The notes: generated by a model from the letters alone, not told the origin. 64,000 nt of DNA from Colias croceus (GCF_905220415.1 NC_059551.1:7822001-7886000), one strand, 5' to 3'; shown: positions 34,171-46,443, numbered from the stretch's first letter. Program-made: numbers and translations.

Positions 34171-37100
34171 TTAAAAATCCATTTTAGCTGGTGAATTCGG
34201 CGTGGTGGGTGACTTTGGTTGGCTCAATTTAGACAAATTGGCCACTTTGGTCGCGAATTTGACGAAGTTCATTCCGCCAGAAGGTTGCGTCTCCGACTTG
34301 GGATCCGGTTGGAAAGAGGTTTCTAAAGAACCTGTGGGATAAAACAATATTATATAACAAATAAATTATTGAATTCGACATAGTCACGGAAATATATAGG
34401 CGTACAGGAGAATATTGCTTCGTTTGTTAGGTTAAATCTGAACGTGAGAAATGTCGAAACGCTGAAAGCTCTCATAAGGCCAATTTTAATGGAATTTAAA
34501 ACGGTATCATAACATTTATGAAAAATCGTTATTCTTAGCTTTCAGAGGTTTTCGACGTTGCTCAGTTTCGGATGTGCCTAGCACGACCAGTTAAAATTTC
34601 ACTCTGCATATAAAATGGTATATACTTAATTAATAATGTACTACTACTCGTTTAAATGAAAACAATACACATAAAGTAGATATGGAAAATAATTTCTGAT
34701 GTATGGAAAGTAATTTTCTACACAATAGTGCACACTTTTCAATGTATGAGCGTTCGTGAGCAAATGTTTTTTTAACGCGAATGGCGAAAGTATTATTTGA
34801 TCTCTAATATTTCGAAACAAAAGTAAGTTTTGATAAAAATTTTATGACATGATACCTATACATATATAATAAATCTGTAGAAGGGTCAATTCTGTACATT
34901 GAAAATATTGAAAAAATAAATAGCAGGGGGTGTTACTGGATCGATACCAAACCCATATGTGATTAAAAAAATTTTTGTCTGTCTGTCTGTCTGTATGTTC
35001 AGGCATCACGTGAAAACTAACGGTTCGATTTCGATGAAACTTGGTATAATTATACCTTTTTATCCTGGGCATGAAATAGGATACTTTTTATCCCGGAAAA
35101 ATACGTAGAAAAAAATAAATCTTAATTTTTCCGCGCGGACGAAGTCGCGGGCGGAAGCTAGTCTATACATATAATAAAATCGTAGGAAAGTCAAAACTGT
35201 ACATTGAATATTTTTTTAAAAGAATACCTGGGCCGTGATCTATAATCGATATAGAAGCCAAAAACATAGTTTTTAGAATTTTTGTCTGTTTGTCTGTTTG
35301 TCTGTTTGTCTGTTTGTCTGTTTGTCTGTATGTTTGTCCGAGCTAATCTCGAAAAGTACTGCATAGATTGACTTCAAATTTTGCATGAATATTACTAACA
35401 GGTCGGGTGAGGCTATAGGCTACATATTATCAAGCTATCACCTACGGGGGAGGAGCTGTGAACCTTTATTTTTCTTACGTATTCCGTGTATTACGACAGC
35501 GTACAATCTAAAGACTCATGTTTAAATGTTGGTTTCGAGTAAGCCATGCTATTATCTAGCTTTACAAAATAAAAACTATGTCATTTACGTAATTTGGGCA
35601 GAGAAACAGTTTAATGAATTTAGTAGTATAAAGACAAATTAGAAACAGCGCCATCTATTAAATGTTATAAAAATCAAATCAATTTACACGTTAACTATTG
35701 GAAATTAATAATCAAATGACGCATATATAAATGTTGTTTGACAATATCTATATTGACACTATAAAAATTATGCCATTTAAGTAACTTGGGAAGAGAAACA
35801 TAGCTTAAAGAATGTAAGTTGTATAATGTTAATTTTGTAACAGCGCCATCTATGAGATTTCGTAAAAATCAAATCAATTTACATGTTAACACTACTGAAC
35901 ACAATGTTAAAAATTAATAATTTAAATATAATTATGTTATTTATTTATTTAACTCTTTAACCCATATCTTCCGTTCCCTATAAGATATTTCGTGTAAATA
36001 ATAAACTACATTTTTTTAAAGTGAGGGTAGATGTTTATTATTTTAAGTAAAAATAGACACCATTATCTACAGTTAATCTAATGATTGTGTTCCAAAGAGT
36101 ATACTAATATATTGTTGCGTTCATTAGTTACAATTTTAAAAATCTTCGTGTTTTATAAATTTACTAGCTTACCGCCCGCGGCTTTGTCTAAAACCTAATA
36201 AATTATGTACTAAAACCTTCCTCTTGAATCAGTCTATCTATTAAAAAAACCGCATCAAAATCTGTTGCGAAGTTTTAAAGATTTAAGCATACAAAGGGAC
36301 AGGGAGCATTAGTAATCATCCGCTTCGTCAATTTTTGACTGAAGTTAATGTCCAACGTCCAATGGTTCAATCATTGGAAGTATTTCGGGAAATTTTGGAG
36401 GATATTTTTCAGGAAGGAGAGGAGGGGCAGCCAACCACATATCAAACTACTACGTTTTAGTACCGAAAAAAATTTTATTGCCAAATGAAACGTAAATTTT
36501 GCACTCACAACTTTACAAGTAATGTTTTTATTTTGACTTTGCGGTTATCTGATTATAATATTTATCGTTATGGCTATCGACGTACCGACCGTACTGGGAT
36601 CAGAGTAGGTACATGATATACAGTTCATCATCCAGGATTGCTTAGAGCATTTTCACACTGAAAAAGATGTTTTCTTTGAATCGTAGTTGCTTCATTTATT
36701 TATTTTTAATCATTTTACATAATATGTTTTATATTTTATAAATATATCATTTTCATTATTTAAGTAGATAAAATAAATTATGTAACGGTTTTATAAGAAA
36801 ACACATTATATTTGTTAGGCGACGGTGATTTCTTCCAGGCAAAAGATATTCATCAGCTCAATAAAATTGAACAGTATGTTGTTAGTTATTCTTTAGATTC
36901 ACAATTGTAATGAGCATTTCCGCATGCAAGTTGTATCGTAGTTTAGATATATCATAGTTTTTACATATTAAAGTTCCAACAAAACCCTCAAATTTTTTAG
37001 TAGAGTTGAGCAAGATAATTTGAAAAATGTGCCGTGTTAAGTATTATAGAAAAGGTTAGTTCGTTGTTAATTATTATTTCTTCTTCATTTACATGTTGTT

Positions 37101-40100
37101 AGTAAAAATAAACTTTGACTAACAGTCAAAGTATATTTTAACTAATACTACTTAATATCTATTATACTTATGTTCAGTATTTATCTGTATTATTATTGCT
37201 TGACAATTAATATATTTTCATGTCGTATACCAAATTATAAACATAAGTTTAAAATGTAATTAGCTGGATTTATTTTTACACACTCACAGACTTATATTTT
37301 ATGTTAAATGTTAAAAGAGTGTTAATATGTAGTGTAAATCATAATACATTTTTTCACAATTAAAAATAATCCTTTTTTCTGATGGTGTTGGCATTGAATT
37401 AAACCGCGCTGTCGTTTCGTTCACAAAAAGTGATGTTATGAGGAGCATATTCGGTCCTCATATCATAAAAAATCTGTGCGAAAACAATAAACACGTGTGA
37501 GGCCCTCACGGCAGATCGGGGCGGTCTGACGCGAAGTGGGGACAGCGTTGTCACTGTATCGCTCTAGCCACGCTGGTCAACAGACTTATTCGTTAGTTCA
37601 GTTTTGTATTAAGCCCTCTGTGACATCCAACCCGTGAGACAACCAAACCCGGTCTCCCCTACTATCCCGTGAGACCGAACCTTCACTGAGAGGGTATGAC
37701 GTCACACAGCTGATCGCAAACGGCATATTCTACTATCCCGTGAGACCGAAACCCTCACTGAGAGGGAATTTCGTCTCACTACTGATCACGACAGTCATAT
37801 TTTATCTCGAGAATCTGAAACTTTACTCAATATGAAGACCGTTTGACAAATGATAGGGTGCATCATAATAAGATGAACATGAGCTTATGCAATGACTAGA
37901 GTAGGGACGCGAATATTACAATTATATGAGACAAGAACGATTAATAAGTTTGTTTAATGAAAGATTAAGAATTGAAACTATTCGGTCTCTGGAAACGTAC
38001 GAATAGCGAGAGGCCCGTCTTACTGCAGACAGATTTCGTCATAGTCTTAATGTCTTGAGGTAAACAATCTACGAATTCGGTGGTGTGGTCTGACAAATAT
38101 AAAAGTGGGTTTGCTTATAACCTCACAATTGATTACAGATCATTTTCTGTATAGGCGATATTAACGTAGTATGTTCTTTTTGTAATGCTTTAAAGTGTAG
38201 TAAGGCGATTCGGCTTTCGTTTGAAGATACACCGGAACCTTTCACAAAATCACTACTTTTAGAGGAACATACTGTGCAATTAGCGTTTAGCTACTATTAT
38301 GTATATTCTGTGGTGCAATGTAAACTGTTATTAGACAATATTCGCTCTTATAGTAGTGCGTTTCAAATGATCCTTTGGTGCTCAATAATTATCAGAAGAT
38401 CCGTTCATGCTTACTTTTAAGATACAAGGTCAAGTTTACCATTTGATAGGATCCCTTTTGCCTGAAGGCCAACCTAAGTTTGTTTAAATATATTTTGTAT
38501 TCGACTACAACGAATAGTGGAATACAAGAAATCAATATTTCTCAATTTTAAAACTGAACTCATTTCACAATTTTAGAACAGGTTAATTCGTATGTATGCA
38601 GTTTTAAATCGACATTAGAAGCTTTTCCTCAAGATGGTGATCGGCACTCAGGAACTCCCTGGGCGTGTTATAACGCCCAGGCCACAGTATTACAATTTTT
38701 CCTACAGTAGGGCGACGAATGTATTTTCGCATAGCAACGGAGGGGAACTCGCGGGGGGTCAAGTGACGCGGGCCACGTACCACAAACATGCTTAGTTTGT
38801 GGTATGGAGCGCGAAAGATAGTCATCGTGTTTTTAGTAAAGTTACTATGTAAACTAACGTAATTTAATACTTAGGTACATATTCTATAATGGTGTGCTCA
38901 AACTGTTAATCTACATTTAATTTAGATTATTATTTGATACTAAGTAATGTAGAATTTAAACCACATTCATGTTTTCTTCAGATTTTAAGATTTTCTTATC
39001 AGAGTGTTCAATTTTAATGTAGTTAAATTTTATAAGAGACAATAATTAAGAAAATTTTAAAATAAAGTGTCACGTATTTTTTTAAACGACGAATGACGAA
39101 AAACGACCTAATCGCGGACGAAGTCGCGGGCAACAGCTAGTTCTAAAATAAAATCTTGAAGTCATATAGAATCACACAGCCACATCTGGTCACATCAAAT
39201 CTATAAATAATAAATTAATTTCTTTTGTTTAACCAGTATCATCAGGCCTGATTAACGAGTTAAACGTACATAAATAGTAAATAGTTTGGAAAATCCAAAA
39301 GTGCACGCCTCATAATCTCATCCTTTACAATAAAATTGATTATTTATAAAGAGTACGTGACTATAAATATAAAAATGAAATAAAATAAAACATTTGGAAA
39401 AGTAAAGAAAGCGGTACCGTAATAATTGAGCTATTTTTCTTGTGGCCCCACCTAGATGTGAAACTGCGCAGGTTTAAGGGACTGACTACCAACTTATTTT
39501 TTTAAACCTTGGCTTATAGTATAAAGAATCGAGTTTATAATGGTGAATTTTGAGTACACTATAAAAAAAAAAAGTCGATATTTTTTTTGTTTATTTAATA
39601 ACAATTAAACCACATCGAATCAGACCCTGAAAAATGAAAGGGTTCTATTCCTGAGCATACTCAAGCGTAAGAGAAAAAAAAAGACTCGATTAGTAAAGTA
39701 TTTCGGTCGCTATCGTGTTAACAAGAAAAAGGATCCGCACATACAGACACGGACGTCCAAGACAGAACTTTTTTAAACTGTTTTTTAACTAGTTTAAATA
39801 ACAAAAATGACATCAAAAATATCATGAACGTTAAAAATAGTGTTTTTTCTTAATATGTGTGTGTATGTATTATCTTACAAGTGCAATGTATGATACATAA
39901 AGACATTTTAAGTTTGAAAAATCAGATGTTTTGCGCGAAGTGACAGTAGTACCCACCTCAACGCTTCGCATAAGAGGCGTGCAATAAAATGACGCCATTG
40001 TTGACAAAGCGATTTCATTCCCAATCCCTTTTACGATCATGTCGCTCGTAAAATAAATAATTGAACCAACTACACGTTAAAATGTACACGAAACTTGTTA

Positions 40101-42630
40101 AGGCCAAATTAAGACATTTGATAGCACGTGATATAAATTTCTAATTATACTGCAGAAGTATTTCTATTTTTAACCGACTTCAAAAAAAAGGAGGAGGTTA
40201 TGTAGCTTAACGACCGCAGTTTCGCTCGCATGTATTCTATCAATTTCAACCTTGGCAAATTTTTGCATTCAAAACAAAAACCCCTTTTCTAAGTAGTAAT
40301 ATGAACTTCAAAAAATTAATTCGTATTTTAATAACAATATTCTATTTAAATATATATTTATATAAATAACAATATTCGGAGTAATTATCAAAATGGTGAA
40401 TGAGATATAATAATCGCTTCAAAATAATGTATCATATACACAGAACCAATAAACTATCACTATCAGTTATCACTAAGGTAAAGATATGTAGGACCAATTA
40501 ATTTTCTTACATTATAATCTTTTCCTAGATTATGGATTAATAGGTATGCATAAGCAAAAGGTTGTAGGAGAGTTGGAAATACACGGGTGCCTATGATATA
40601 GGGTTATTCTCTTGAAATCTTTATTTTTTTAAAGTTGCTGTATATGTGAATCTGCAAGGAAATCAATATTATCCCTTTATACATCGGCTCTATGTGGACG
40701 CAGCTTTATTCTATCGGAACTTAACTTCAAAAGTTTCTACGGTACTTACTTTGTTGTGGTGACATGATAGAACTAGGCTGGGATCCCTGCTTCTCCTCCA
40801 TTGATTGGCTTTTCTCGTGCAACAGTTCCAACGCTAGTTAAAAATAAAACTGATTCGAATGACACGTTATCACAATGTTATCGGACGGAGCTATTTATTT
40901 TGCAGATCAGTAAATAGTTGCACTAGGAGATACGGAATTATCGTGTTGAGTAAGCCGAGCAATTATAATTTTTTTTTATCAAATCAAGAATAAAATGATA
41001 CGCATGCAGATAATTATGTTTATATTATTGCAGCTAAAGTATGTTACTCATTATTTACATTTTGTAGATAGGTATATAAAAATGAAAAATCTCGTTGCTC
41101 GATGTATGTTACCCCGAAACTACAAAAGTAGATAAGTACCTAACCGATTTTCATGGAATGCTTCATAGTTTTTTGAATTTGACCAAACTAGACACATAAA
41201 TATTTATTTCTATGAAAAAAAAGCACTTACCTTGTGTGCTTTAATGCAAGAATGGTATGCAAAGCGTTGAATATTGATAAAATAATCAATTTTCAAAATA
41301 ATAAAAAATGAAGCGGCAATTTTTTCAGAACATTATACTTATTTTCGCGTTTACGAAGTGCGTGGTGGAAGTGCAGAGAAAAATTATCTAGTTACATGTG
41401 CACGGACACAAGAAATTGCTTTTAAGAAAAATATGTTTTATTTCACCGTCTTTCAATGAAATGGTATCCATTTTGGAGTCCTGAATGGTTTCAAGTTGTT
41501 GTCTGAACTTGCTGGTTATTTTGCGCCGCTTGTAATCGGCCTCTATTTGCTGTTTTGTGCGAGGTATGCGGAAACGGAAGCAGCAGCACACCATCACAAC
41601 TTGAATGGTAAACGTAAATTAGAAATTTAAAAATTGAAAAATTAAAAAAGTTGAATGTAGATTGATCGCCCGCGCCGTTTCGATATTTAATAAAAACGAT
41701 GAATTGATTCTACACAATATATATAGGCAACAATTAGGTAATATAAAAAAAAATGTTTTTGTTAAATTCGTTAAAACTAGGATAAAACAAATTCGAAAAG
41801 AACATCGAGAAGTTCAAATGTTTCTTGTACTCAATGATGACAAATTCTGAACTATGTGCAAGATATTTTCATTATAGTATATTTCCTTGTATTTTTATAC
41901 TACCCCGAGCCGGCGAATAATTCAACACTAATAATAAGATAAGAATGCAATTTTAACTAAAGTGCTCCTTTACTAGAAAACACGTTCTTGCTTAGTTTAT
42001 TTAGGGCACTGGGTTAACTTTGTTTTAGTACACCTACCTTCATAATAATTTTAACTTAAAAACCAAGAGTAGATACTTAAATTTAGTACCTACCTACCCG
42101 ATTTACTTGTAAGCTGTAGCTTGAAAAATATTAACGTTTCAAATAAATTGAAAAGGAACAGTGAGATTTCTATCAGTCTCTTCAGGTTTTAATGAGAGCA
42201 CCAGTTCTTTGTAATAACTCTCCAGATTAATTAAGTGTGATTTAGATACGACACAGTCGGCTACTTTAAATTTTCAGCAGATATTTATCTTCCAAGTACA
42301 ATGCTCTTAAATTCGACAGTCATTCTTTTGGTATTGAGGCACTGCCGAATAATATTATGTAAACGTGTACTAAGGAGGTACTTATTAAACAATAAAGCCT
42401 TGTGTTTTATAAATTTTTATGCTAAGAGAAACTACAAAATTATAAAACTTTGTTAGCAATACCTGTACAATGATATTGTAATGCGCCTGTTAAAATATTT
42501 ACTTACTCAAAGTAGTCACGCCAGCTATACAGAGAAACATAATTTGCCATACTCTCAGCTCTCCAACTACACTTTTTTCAAGCCATTCCGGCTCCTCTGA
42601 ATTCTTTATAACATCCATTATGGGATCCAT
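34171..42630 (-). CDS. TMIE-like transmembrane protein (four exons, 173 aa)
   Basis: Four small exons splice in phase: 42630-42507, 41599-41447, 40833-40750, 34331-34171. The product starts MDPIMDVIKNSEEPEWLEKS. It has one hydrophobic segment at about residues 31-49 (MFLCIAGVTTLIVMVCCCF), then RFRIPRTKQQIEADYKRRK (50-68) and FRQQLETI, and ends with a polar tail rich in S, Q and P (…SQPKSPTTPNSPAKMDF). The block after the membrane segment matches the signature of transmembrane inner ear expressed protein (R-V/I-PRT-x3-IEA-x-Y … LET). In vertebrates TMIE is part of the hair-cell mechanotransduction channel with TMC and LHFPL5. An equivalent role in insect mechanosensory cells is inference. The vertebrate N-terminal hydrophobic stretch is not seen. 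A 6.4-kb intron full of repeats precedes the last exon. Confidence 0.82.
34846..35162 (+). mobile_element. Helitron-like element with GTCTGTCT run
   Basis: It has the body GTCTGTCTGTCTGTCTG, AACTAACGGTTCGATTTCGA, TGAAACTTGGTATAATTATA and the end GCGGACGAAGTCGCGGGCGG then AAGCTAGTCTAT. It lies in the TMIE-like gene's large intron, opposite to the gene. Confidence 0.6.
35163..35470 (+). repeat. Related repeat with (TTTGTCTG)n tract
   Basis: It begins ATACATATAATAAAATCGTA directly after the previous element and contains about six TTTGTCTG units at 35281-35330 and then GAGCTAATCTCGAAAAGTAC. The 3' end is not clear. Confidence 0.45.
36165..36305 (-). mobile_element. Helitron-like element, truncated at its 5' end
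   Basis: On minus it matches the copy at 26325-26513: ACTAGCTTACCGCCCGCGGC at the left and ACAAAGGGACAGGGA at the right, where the match stops abruptly. A coding-looking fragment begins within 6 bp. Confidence 0.65.
36311..36460 (+). pseudogene. Orphan coding remnant abutting a truncated Helitron
   Basis: A 49-codon open frame ends at TAG 36458-36460 and reads SNHPLRQFLTEVNVQRPMVQ then SLEVFREILEDIFQEGEEGQ and PTTYQTTTF. The composition and the proper stop suggest the 3' end of a coding sequence. There is no ATG and no acceptor with a pyrimidine tract; the sequence starts where the Helitron match breaks. It may be a captured or co-transposed gene fragment or a remnant of another transposon. 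Family not recognised. Confidence 0.45.
36461..37389. other. Intronic AT-rich DNA, nothing recognised
   Basis: It lies within the last intron of the TMIE-like gene. No open frame or clear repeat ends were seen. Confidence 0.5.
37390..37830 (+). repeat. GC-rich block with ~75-bp tandem repeat; possible LTR-element remnant
   Basis: CTACTATCCCGTGAGACCGA followed by (A)CC(T/C)TCACTGAGAGGG occurs twice, near 37660-37695 and 37731-37766. The 150 bp upstream have LTR-like layout (…CTTATTCGTTAGTTCAGTTT, TGTGACA), but a second LTR, a polypurine tract and coding sequence were not found. Confidence 0.35.
38600..38830 (-). other. GC-richer block with a 73-codon minus-strand opening and a hairpin
   Basis: The frame 38825-38604 is open with an ATG but has no recognised motif. 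GTACCACAAAC ATGC TTAGTTTGTGGTAT at about 38777-38805 forms a hairpin. It lies in the TMIE-like intron. Most likely a repeat of unknown type. Confidence 0.25.
39095..39141 (+). mobile_element. Helitron-like 3' end fragment
   Basis: AATCGCGGACGAAGTCGCGG then GCAACAGCTAGTT is the typical terminal hairpin plus CTAG end. The upstream limit was not found. Confidence 0.5.
39142..40165. other. Intronic DNA, no gene recognised
   Basis: Between a Helitron tail and the repeat at 40166. AT-rich, with short A and T runs. Confidence 0.45.
40166..40215 (+). repeat. Dispersed repeat fragment (AACCGACTTCAAAAAAAAGG)
   Basis: TTTAACCGACTTCAAAAAAA then AGGAGGAGGTTATGTAG resembles a common lepidopteran repeat end (recollection). 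Extent unknown. Confidence 0.4.
41070..41370 (+). repeat. Degenerate Helitron-like repeat
   Basis: TATATAAAAATGAAAAATCTCG then TTGCTCGATGTATGTTACCC, a CCGATTTTCATGGAATGC block and a decayed CGCGTTTACGAAGTGCGTGG end follow the plan of the other Helitron-like copies. It lies in TMIE-like intron 2. Confidence 0.4.
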
Positions 42631-43646
42631 TGTGATAGTATCTACGTAACTATGATGATTGCACTACAAACGTTTGTTAAACAAACTAGGACAATGCGAC
42701 TGTCGTGCCCGCAAAATACTTCCTTTGAATAAAAACTAATTGTCCCAATTCCATGGAGTGGTTAATAGCCGCACCTATTTTACGCTTATCCACCCTCGAC
42801 ACACCCAACTTCTTTATAAGTTTCATTAAAGCGGGTCAATAGTTTCAACTAAAAATAATGTTGAAAATTTCATTTATAGTAAGTATTCCTCAAAATTGTC
42901 TTAACCTAATAAAAGTACTTTATTTTATTTGTGATTCTACCTGGTTCAAAATAATTATTAATAGTGCTGAGAGCACCTACAATAACTGGGATGGAAAGTT
43001 AAATTTCCCGCGAATTATAATTATGTTGCCATTAGTCGATTGTTAAAATGATTGACATTAATTATTACAGGTTGACTAAACTAAGTAAGTAATTTTGAAA
43101 CAACAAGATCGTTTATGCAGTAAACATTCGTATTATAAAAACATATCATTAATTTAAAATATACTCAACATTATATTATTAAATGCTTCATTCTCAATTC
43201 TATCAAAAGCTCGTTAGCATTTAATACATTACAGCGAAAACTGGTTCACTTTACTCATTAGATGTTTGTTTTGTTAACTATTGCAATTTTCATATAAAAA
43301 CAAAAGCTAGGTAGGTACGTATCACGCGAAGAATAAAAAAAATAATTGACTCGTGAGGACGTTAACGTCACGTTTAACGCAGCCTAAATGTCATATTCGA
43401 TTTTCAGTAATGACAACACTTACCGGATCGCTCGTCTCTTTCATTTGACGACTGTTTCACTTTCCCGCAGAAAATAGGGTGTCGAATCTGTCCTATAACC
43501 TCCGTTATATTTATTACTATTTAAAGATCAAAAATGTATCATTTATGATAATTGTGGTTTAATTTGTGTAAAGATTGTGCTAAGTGATGTTGTGTAATAT
43601 CGTTTGTATTCTTGCGGTCACTCTGTAGCGTTTTTAAAAATTAAAC
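42631..43646. promoter_or_regulatory. Divergent intergenic region between the TMIE-like gene and the YjbQ-family gene
   Basis: The start codons at 42630 (minus) and 43647 (plus) are 1016 bp apart and diverge. No specific control element can be called. Confidence 0.4.
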
Positions 43647-46443
43647 ATGGCCTCGAACCGAGGAATTCAGATCGGATCCGCGTGGTTCCAACGGAAACTG
43701 AATTTGAGGCCACAGCACAGGGGCGTGCACTTAGTTACGGAAGAGATCCTCAAGCAGGTGCCTGAGTTGTCGCAGTTTGCCGTCGGCCTTTGCCATATCC
43801 AAAGTGAGTACGAAGACACCGCTGAACGCCGATGCTGCATTCCCTCCCACTCGTATTTTTCATGACAATTGTTATTATTGCTATTTTGTAAATACTATTA
43901 CGATGCTTATACTGTCCCTGTTGAGTTCGGTGGTGACTATTTAACAAAAACACAAATAACGTTTTCAGTAATGCATACTTCGGCAAGTCTTGCGCTAAAC
44001 GAAAGTTGGGACCCAGACGTTAGAGACGATATGGAAATGATGCTCAACAAAATAGTGCCGGAGGGACTTCCTTACCGCCACTCGTGCGAAGGTCCCGATG
44101 ATATGGTGAGACTCGTTTATTATTCTTAAATTTACACAGGTCAATGTGAAGTGTCACTTGCAACTTCAAGTGCTTAAATATTCATTATATTTTGAATTTG
44201 GAATATTTAATGTTAACGACTTGTGATTTTTTTGCATTGTTTGACATTGCCAAGTTTTGAGTGATCAAGTTTTTATAAGGAAATCTAAGAAGGAAATATA
44301 AATAATTGTGGTTTGAAAAGTGATTACTTAAATATAATAATTATCAAATACTTATTATAATAAGTAATATGGTATGTATCTTGGTAACTTAATATATAAA
44401 CAAATATTAAGTAGATCCTATGTGGGTATTGTTAATAGTAGCGTCTCATTAGCGATTGCATATCAAATATTATTCAATGTCGATTTAGTTGACATTCTGT
44501 TCCAGGTAAAAGCATAAAGAATTGTGAGGTTCTTTTTGAAACAAAAAAGTTATGTCAAATGCACCCTTGACCTTGAGTATGTTATCAGTGATAAGAGTTC
44601 TTATACAACAATATGACATGTTGCTTGTTATGCATAGCATACTATTTTTATGTAACTATATTTCATTTAACTTTATTTAGGTGTATATATTATTATATAA
44701 TAATATTTTTTTATCATATGATTTGACAATATTTAAATTGATAATATTTTTTTTTTCCTGTATTTTTATTCTAAATTGTTTCCAGGACTTTAAACTAGGA
44801 AATTATTTACCATTTTCTTAGTCAATTTAGCAACAATTATATTTAAATTATATAATTATGCTTCGTAATTCATTACTATTTGCTGATTTATATGTTTAAT
44901 ATTTTTCTACATTAACACAGTATATTTAGAAATTGAGAAGCCCATTAACTAAGTATTTTTAATAACTAATTGAGTAGTCGCTACATGAATTATATTTTAC
45001 CAGCTGTGCGTCAAGAATATCTCAATTTATTTTAATAAGAAATTATTTATTAAAAAGGATTGTTTAATTATTTATCATATTTAATTTCCTTACTCAATCA
45101 ATTTGTAATCAACCTTTTATGGACATTAATTAAAAAATATATAATTTTACTATGCGCTGAACAAAATTTAAGTTATAATAATGACCTGAAACCCAATTCT
45201 TACTTTTATTAGTATATATTCTACACACTATTTAAAATATTTTAATTATTATCTGATTTTATTGGAAATTCTTTAGAATTCCACTCTAGGAATATATTCA
45301 AGCACTCGCCTTAAAGTGAAACATACAGTGAATAAAGCCTTGTTTCCACTTGAGCATGCTCAGGCGAATGAGCGGCTCATTTGGCCGAGCCGCTCAAGTG
45401 GAGACGTCTGAGCACGCGCGGCCCGAGCATGCTCAGGCGTCTCCACTTGAGCAGCTCGGCCAAATGAGCCGCTCATTAGCCTGAGCATGCTCAAGTGGAA
45501 ACAAGGCTTAAGTTAACGCTTTAAAAAGTTATTTATCACTATTTAAATTAAATTTAAATTTTCATCATTTATACATAATTCTATATAATATTTATATATT
45601 TTGCAATTCAGTATATTTATAATAAATATGAATTATGAACTGTGTGGCTAGTATACTAATAAAGTTGTTTGTCCGCAGCCTGCCCACGTCAAGGCATGTT
45701 TCTTAGGCTCTTCGCTCACAATCCCCATAACAGATGGCAAGCTAAACCTAGGAACGTGGCAGGGTGTGTGGCTCTGTGAACATAGGAACCATGCTGGAAG
45801 CCGAAAGGTTTGTATTATTGTTTAGATTCCATGATTTAGTATAGTCTGAATATTTAATTTTATTTCTTCCTTTGGACGTCTCTAAATGCATAAAGATTTT
45901 AGACAGATATAGTACATATATGTGACTACACTTTTTTGTTTATTTATTAAAATTGCTTTGAATAATCGCTGATGGTTATATACTTCTTTATTATAAATTA
46001 TTAAGAAAAAAAACGAGCTGAACATAAGTGAACTGGTAGAGATATACCCACGATTTTTAAAATTCACCTGATAAATCATTGTGAAGATTTTGGGATCCAT
46101 TTTGGTACTTTCAAAACTGGTGGTAAAATTTACTACTTACTAAATTTTATTTCTTGTGTAGATTATGATATGTTTGCGCTTAAAATGTTTCAATGTGGGT
46201 GTGGTGGGAATTGGTATAAAAAAGATCGTGTGTACCAAGCACACGTGTCAGAAGTGAAACTTCTTTGGCAAGATTGAAAAATAAGTCGACCTAGAAATTT
46301 TACTCTCAACGCACCTAAAGAAGTTTCACTTCAAAAGGATTGGAAATTGATGGGCAAATGTCCTATAGGTAGTGGTAACACTGTCCGGGTGCCCGCGCGA
46401 CTCGCCGCTGTCGCCCGTGTCGGCCGCGTCGTGCTCCAGTTAG
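43647..46443 (+). CDS. YjbQ/UPF0047 family protein (four exons, 165 aa)
   Basis: Exons in phase: 43647-43803, 43969-44105, 45679-45807, 46369-46443 (TAG stop). The start is the ATG giving MASNRGIQIGSAWFQRKLNL. Family motifs are VTEEILKQVPELSQFAVGLC, MHTSASLALNE (H55), DMEMMLNKIVPE, YRHSCEGPDDMPAHVK (H90, H101), LTIPITDGKLNLGTWQGVWL and CEHRNHAGSRKVVVTLSG. UPF0047/YjbQ proteins are small, conserved from bacteria to animals, and bind a metal in a histidine-lined pocket. A thiamine-phosphate synthase side activity is reported for bacterial members; the role in insects is unknown. The C-terminus continues about 17 residues past the usual end (CPRDSPLSPVSAASCSS). The donor after exon 3 is GTTTGT, a weak form. 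Confidence 0.92.
45335..45510. mobile_element. Fold-back element: near-complete ~85-bp-arm hairpin
   Basis: AAGCCTTGTTTCCACTTGAG at the left is answered by CTCAAGTGGAAACAAGGCTT at the right, and complementarity continues almost to the centre (GCATGCTCAGGC, GAGCGGCTCATTTGGCCGAG, CTCAAGTGGAGACG). It lies in intron 2 of the YjbQ-family gene, about 170 bp before exon 3. Confidence 0.85.
46238..46338. mobile_element. Short copy of the GAAGTGAAACTTC MITE
   Basis: CAGAAGTGAAACTTCTTTGG and AAAGAAGTTTCACTTCAAAA flank a shortened core. It is in reverse orientation to 11495-11645 and ends about 30 bp before the last exon of the YjbQ-family gene. Confidence 0.7.

Noticed and set aside
37660..37790. CRISPR-like direct repeats
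   Set aside because: Only two imperfect units in a eukaryotic intron; no array or cas genes.
41662..41850. 62-aa plus-strand ORF with KTRIKQIRKEHREVQMF
   Set aside because: It lies in an intron of the TMIE-like gene on the other strand and has no motif or splice-consistent partners; lysine-rich AT-biased composition suggests chance.
43750..43986. 78-aa minus-strand ORF
   Set aside because: Antisense over YjbQ-family exon 1 and intron 1 with no motif.
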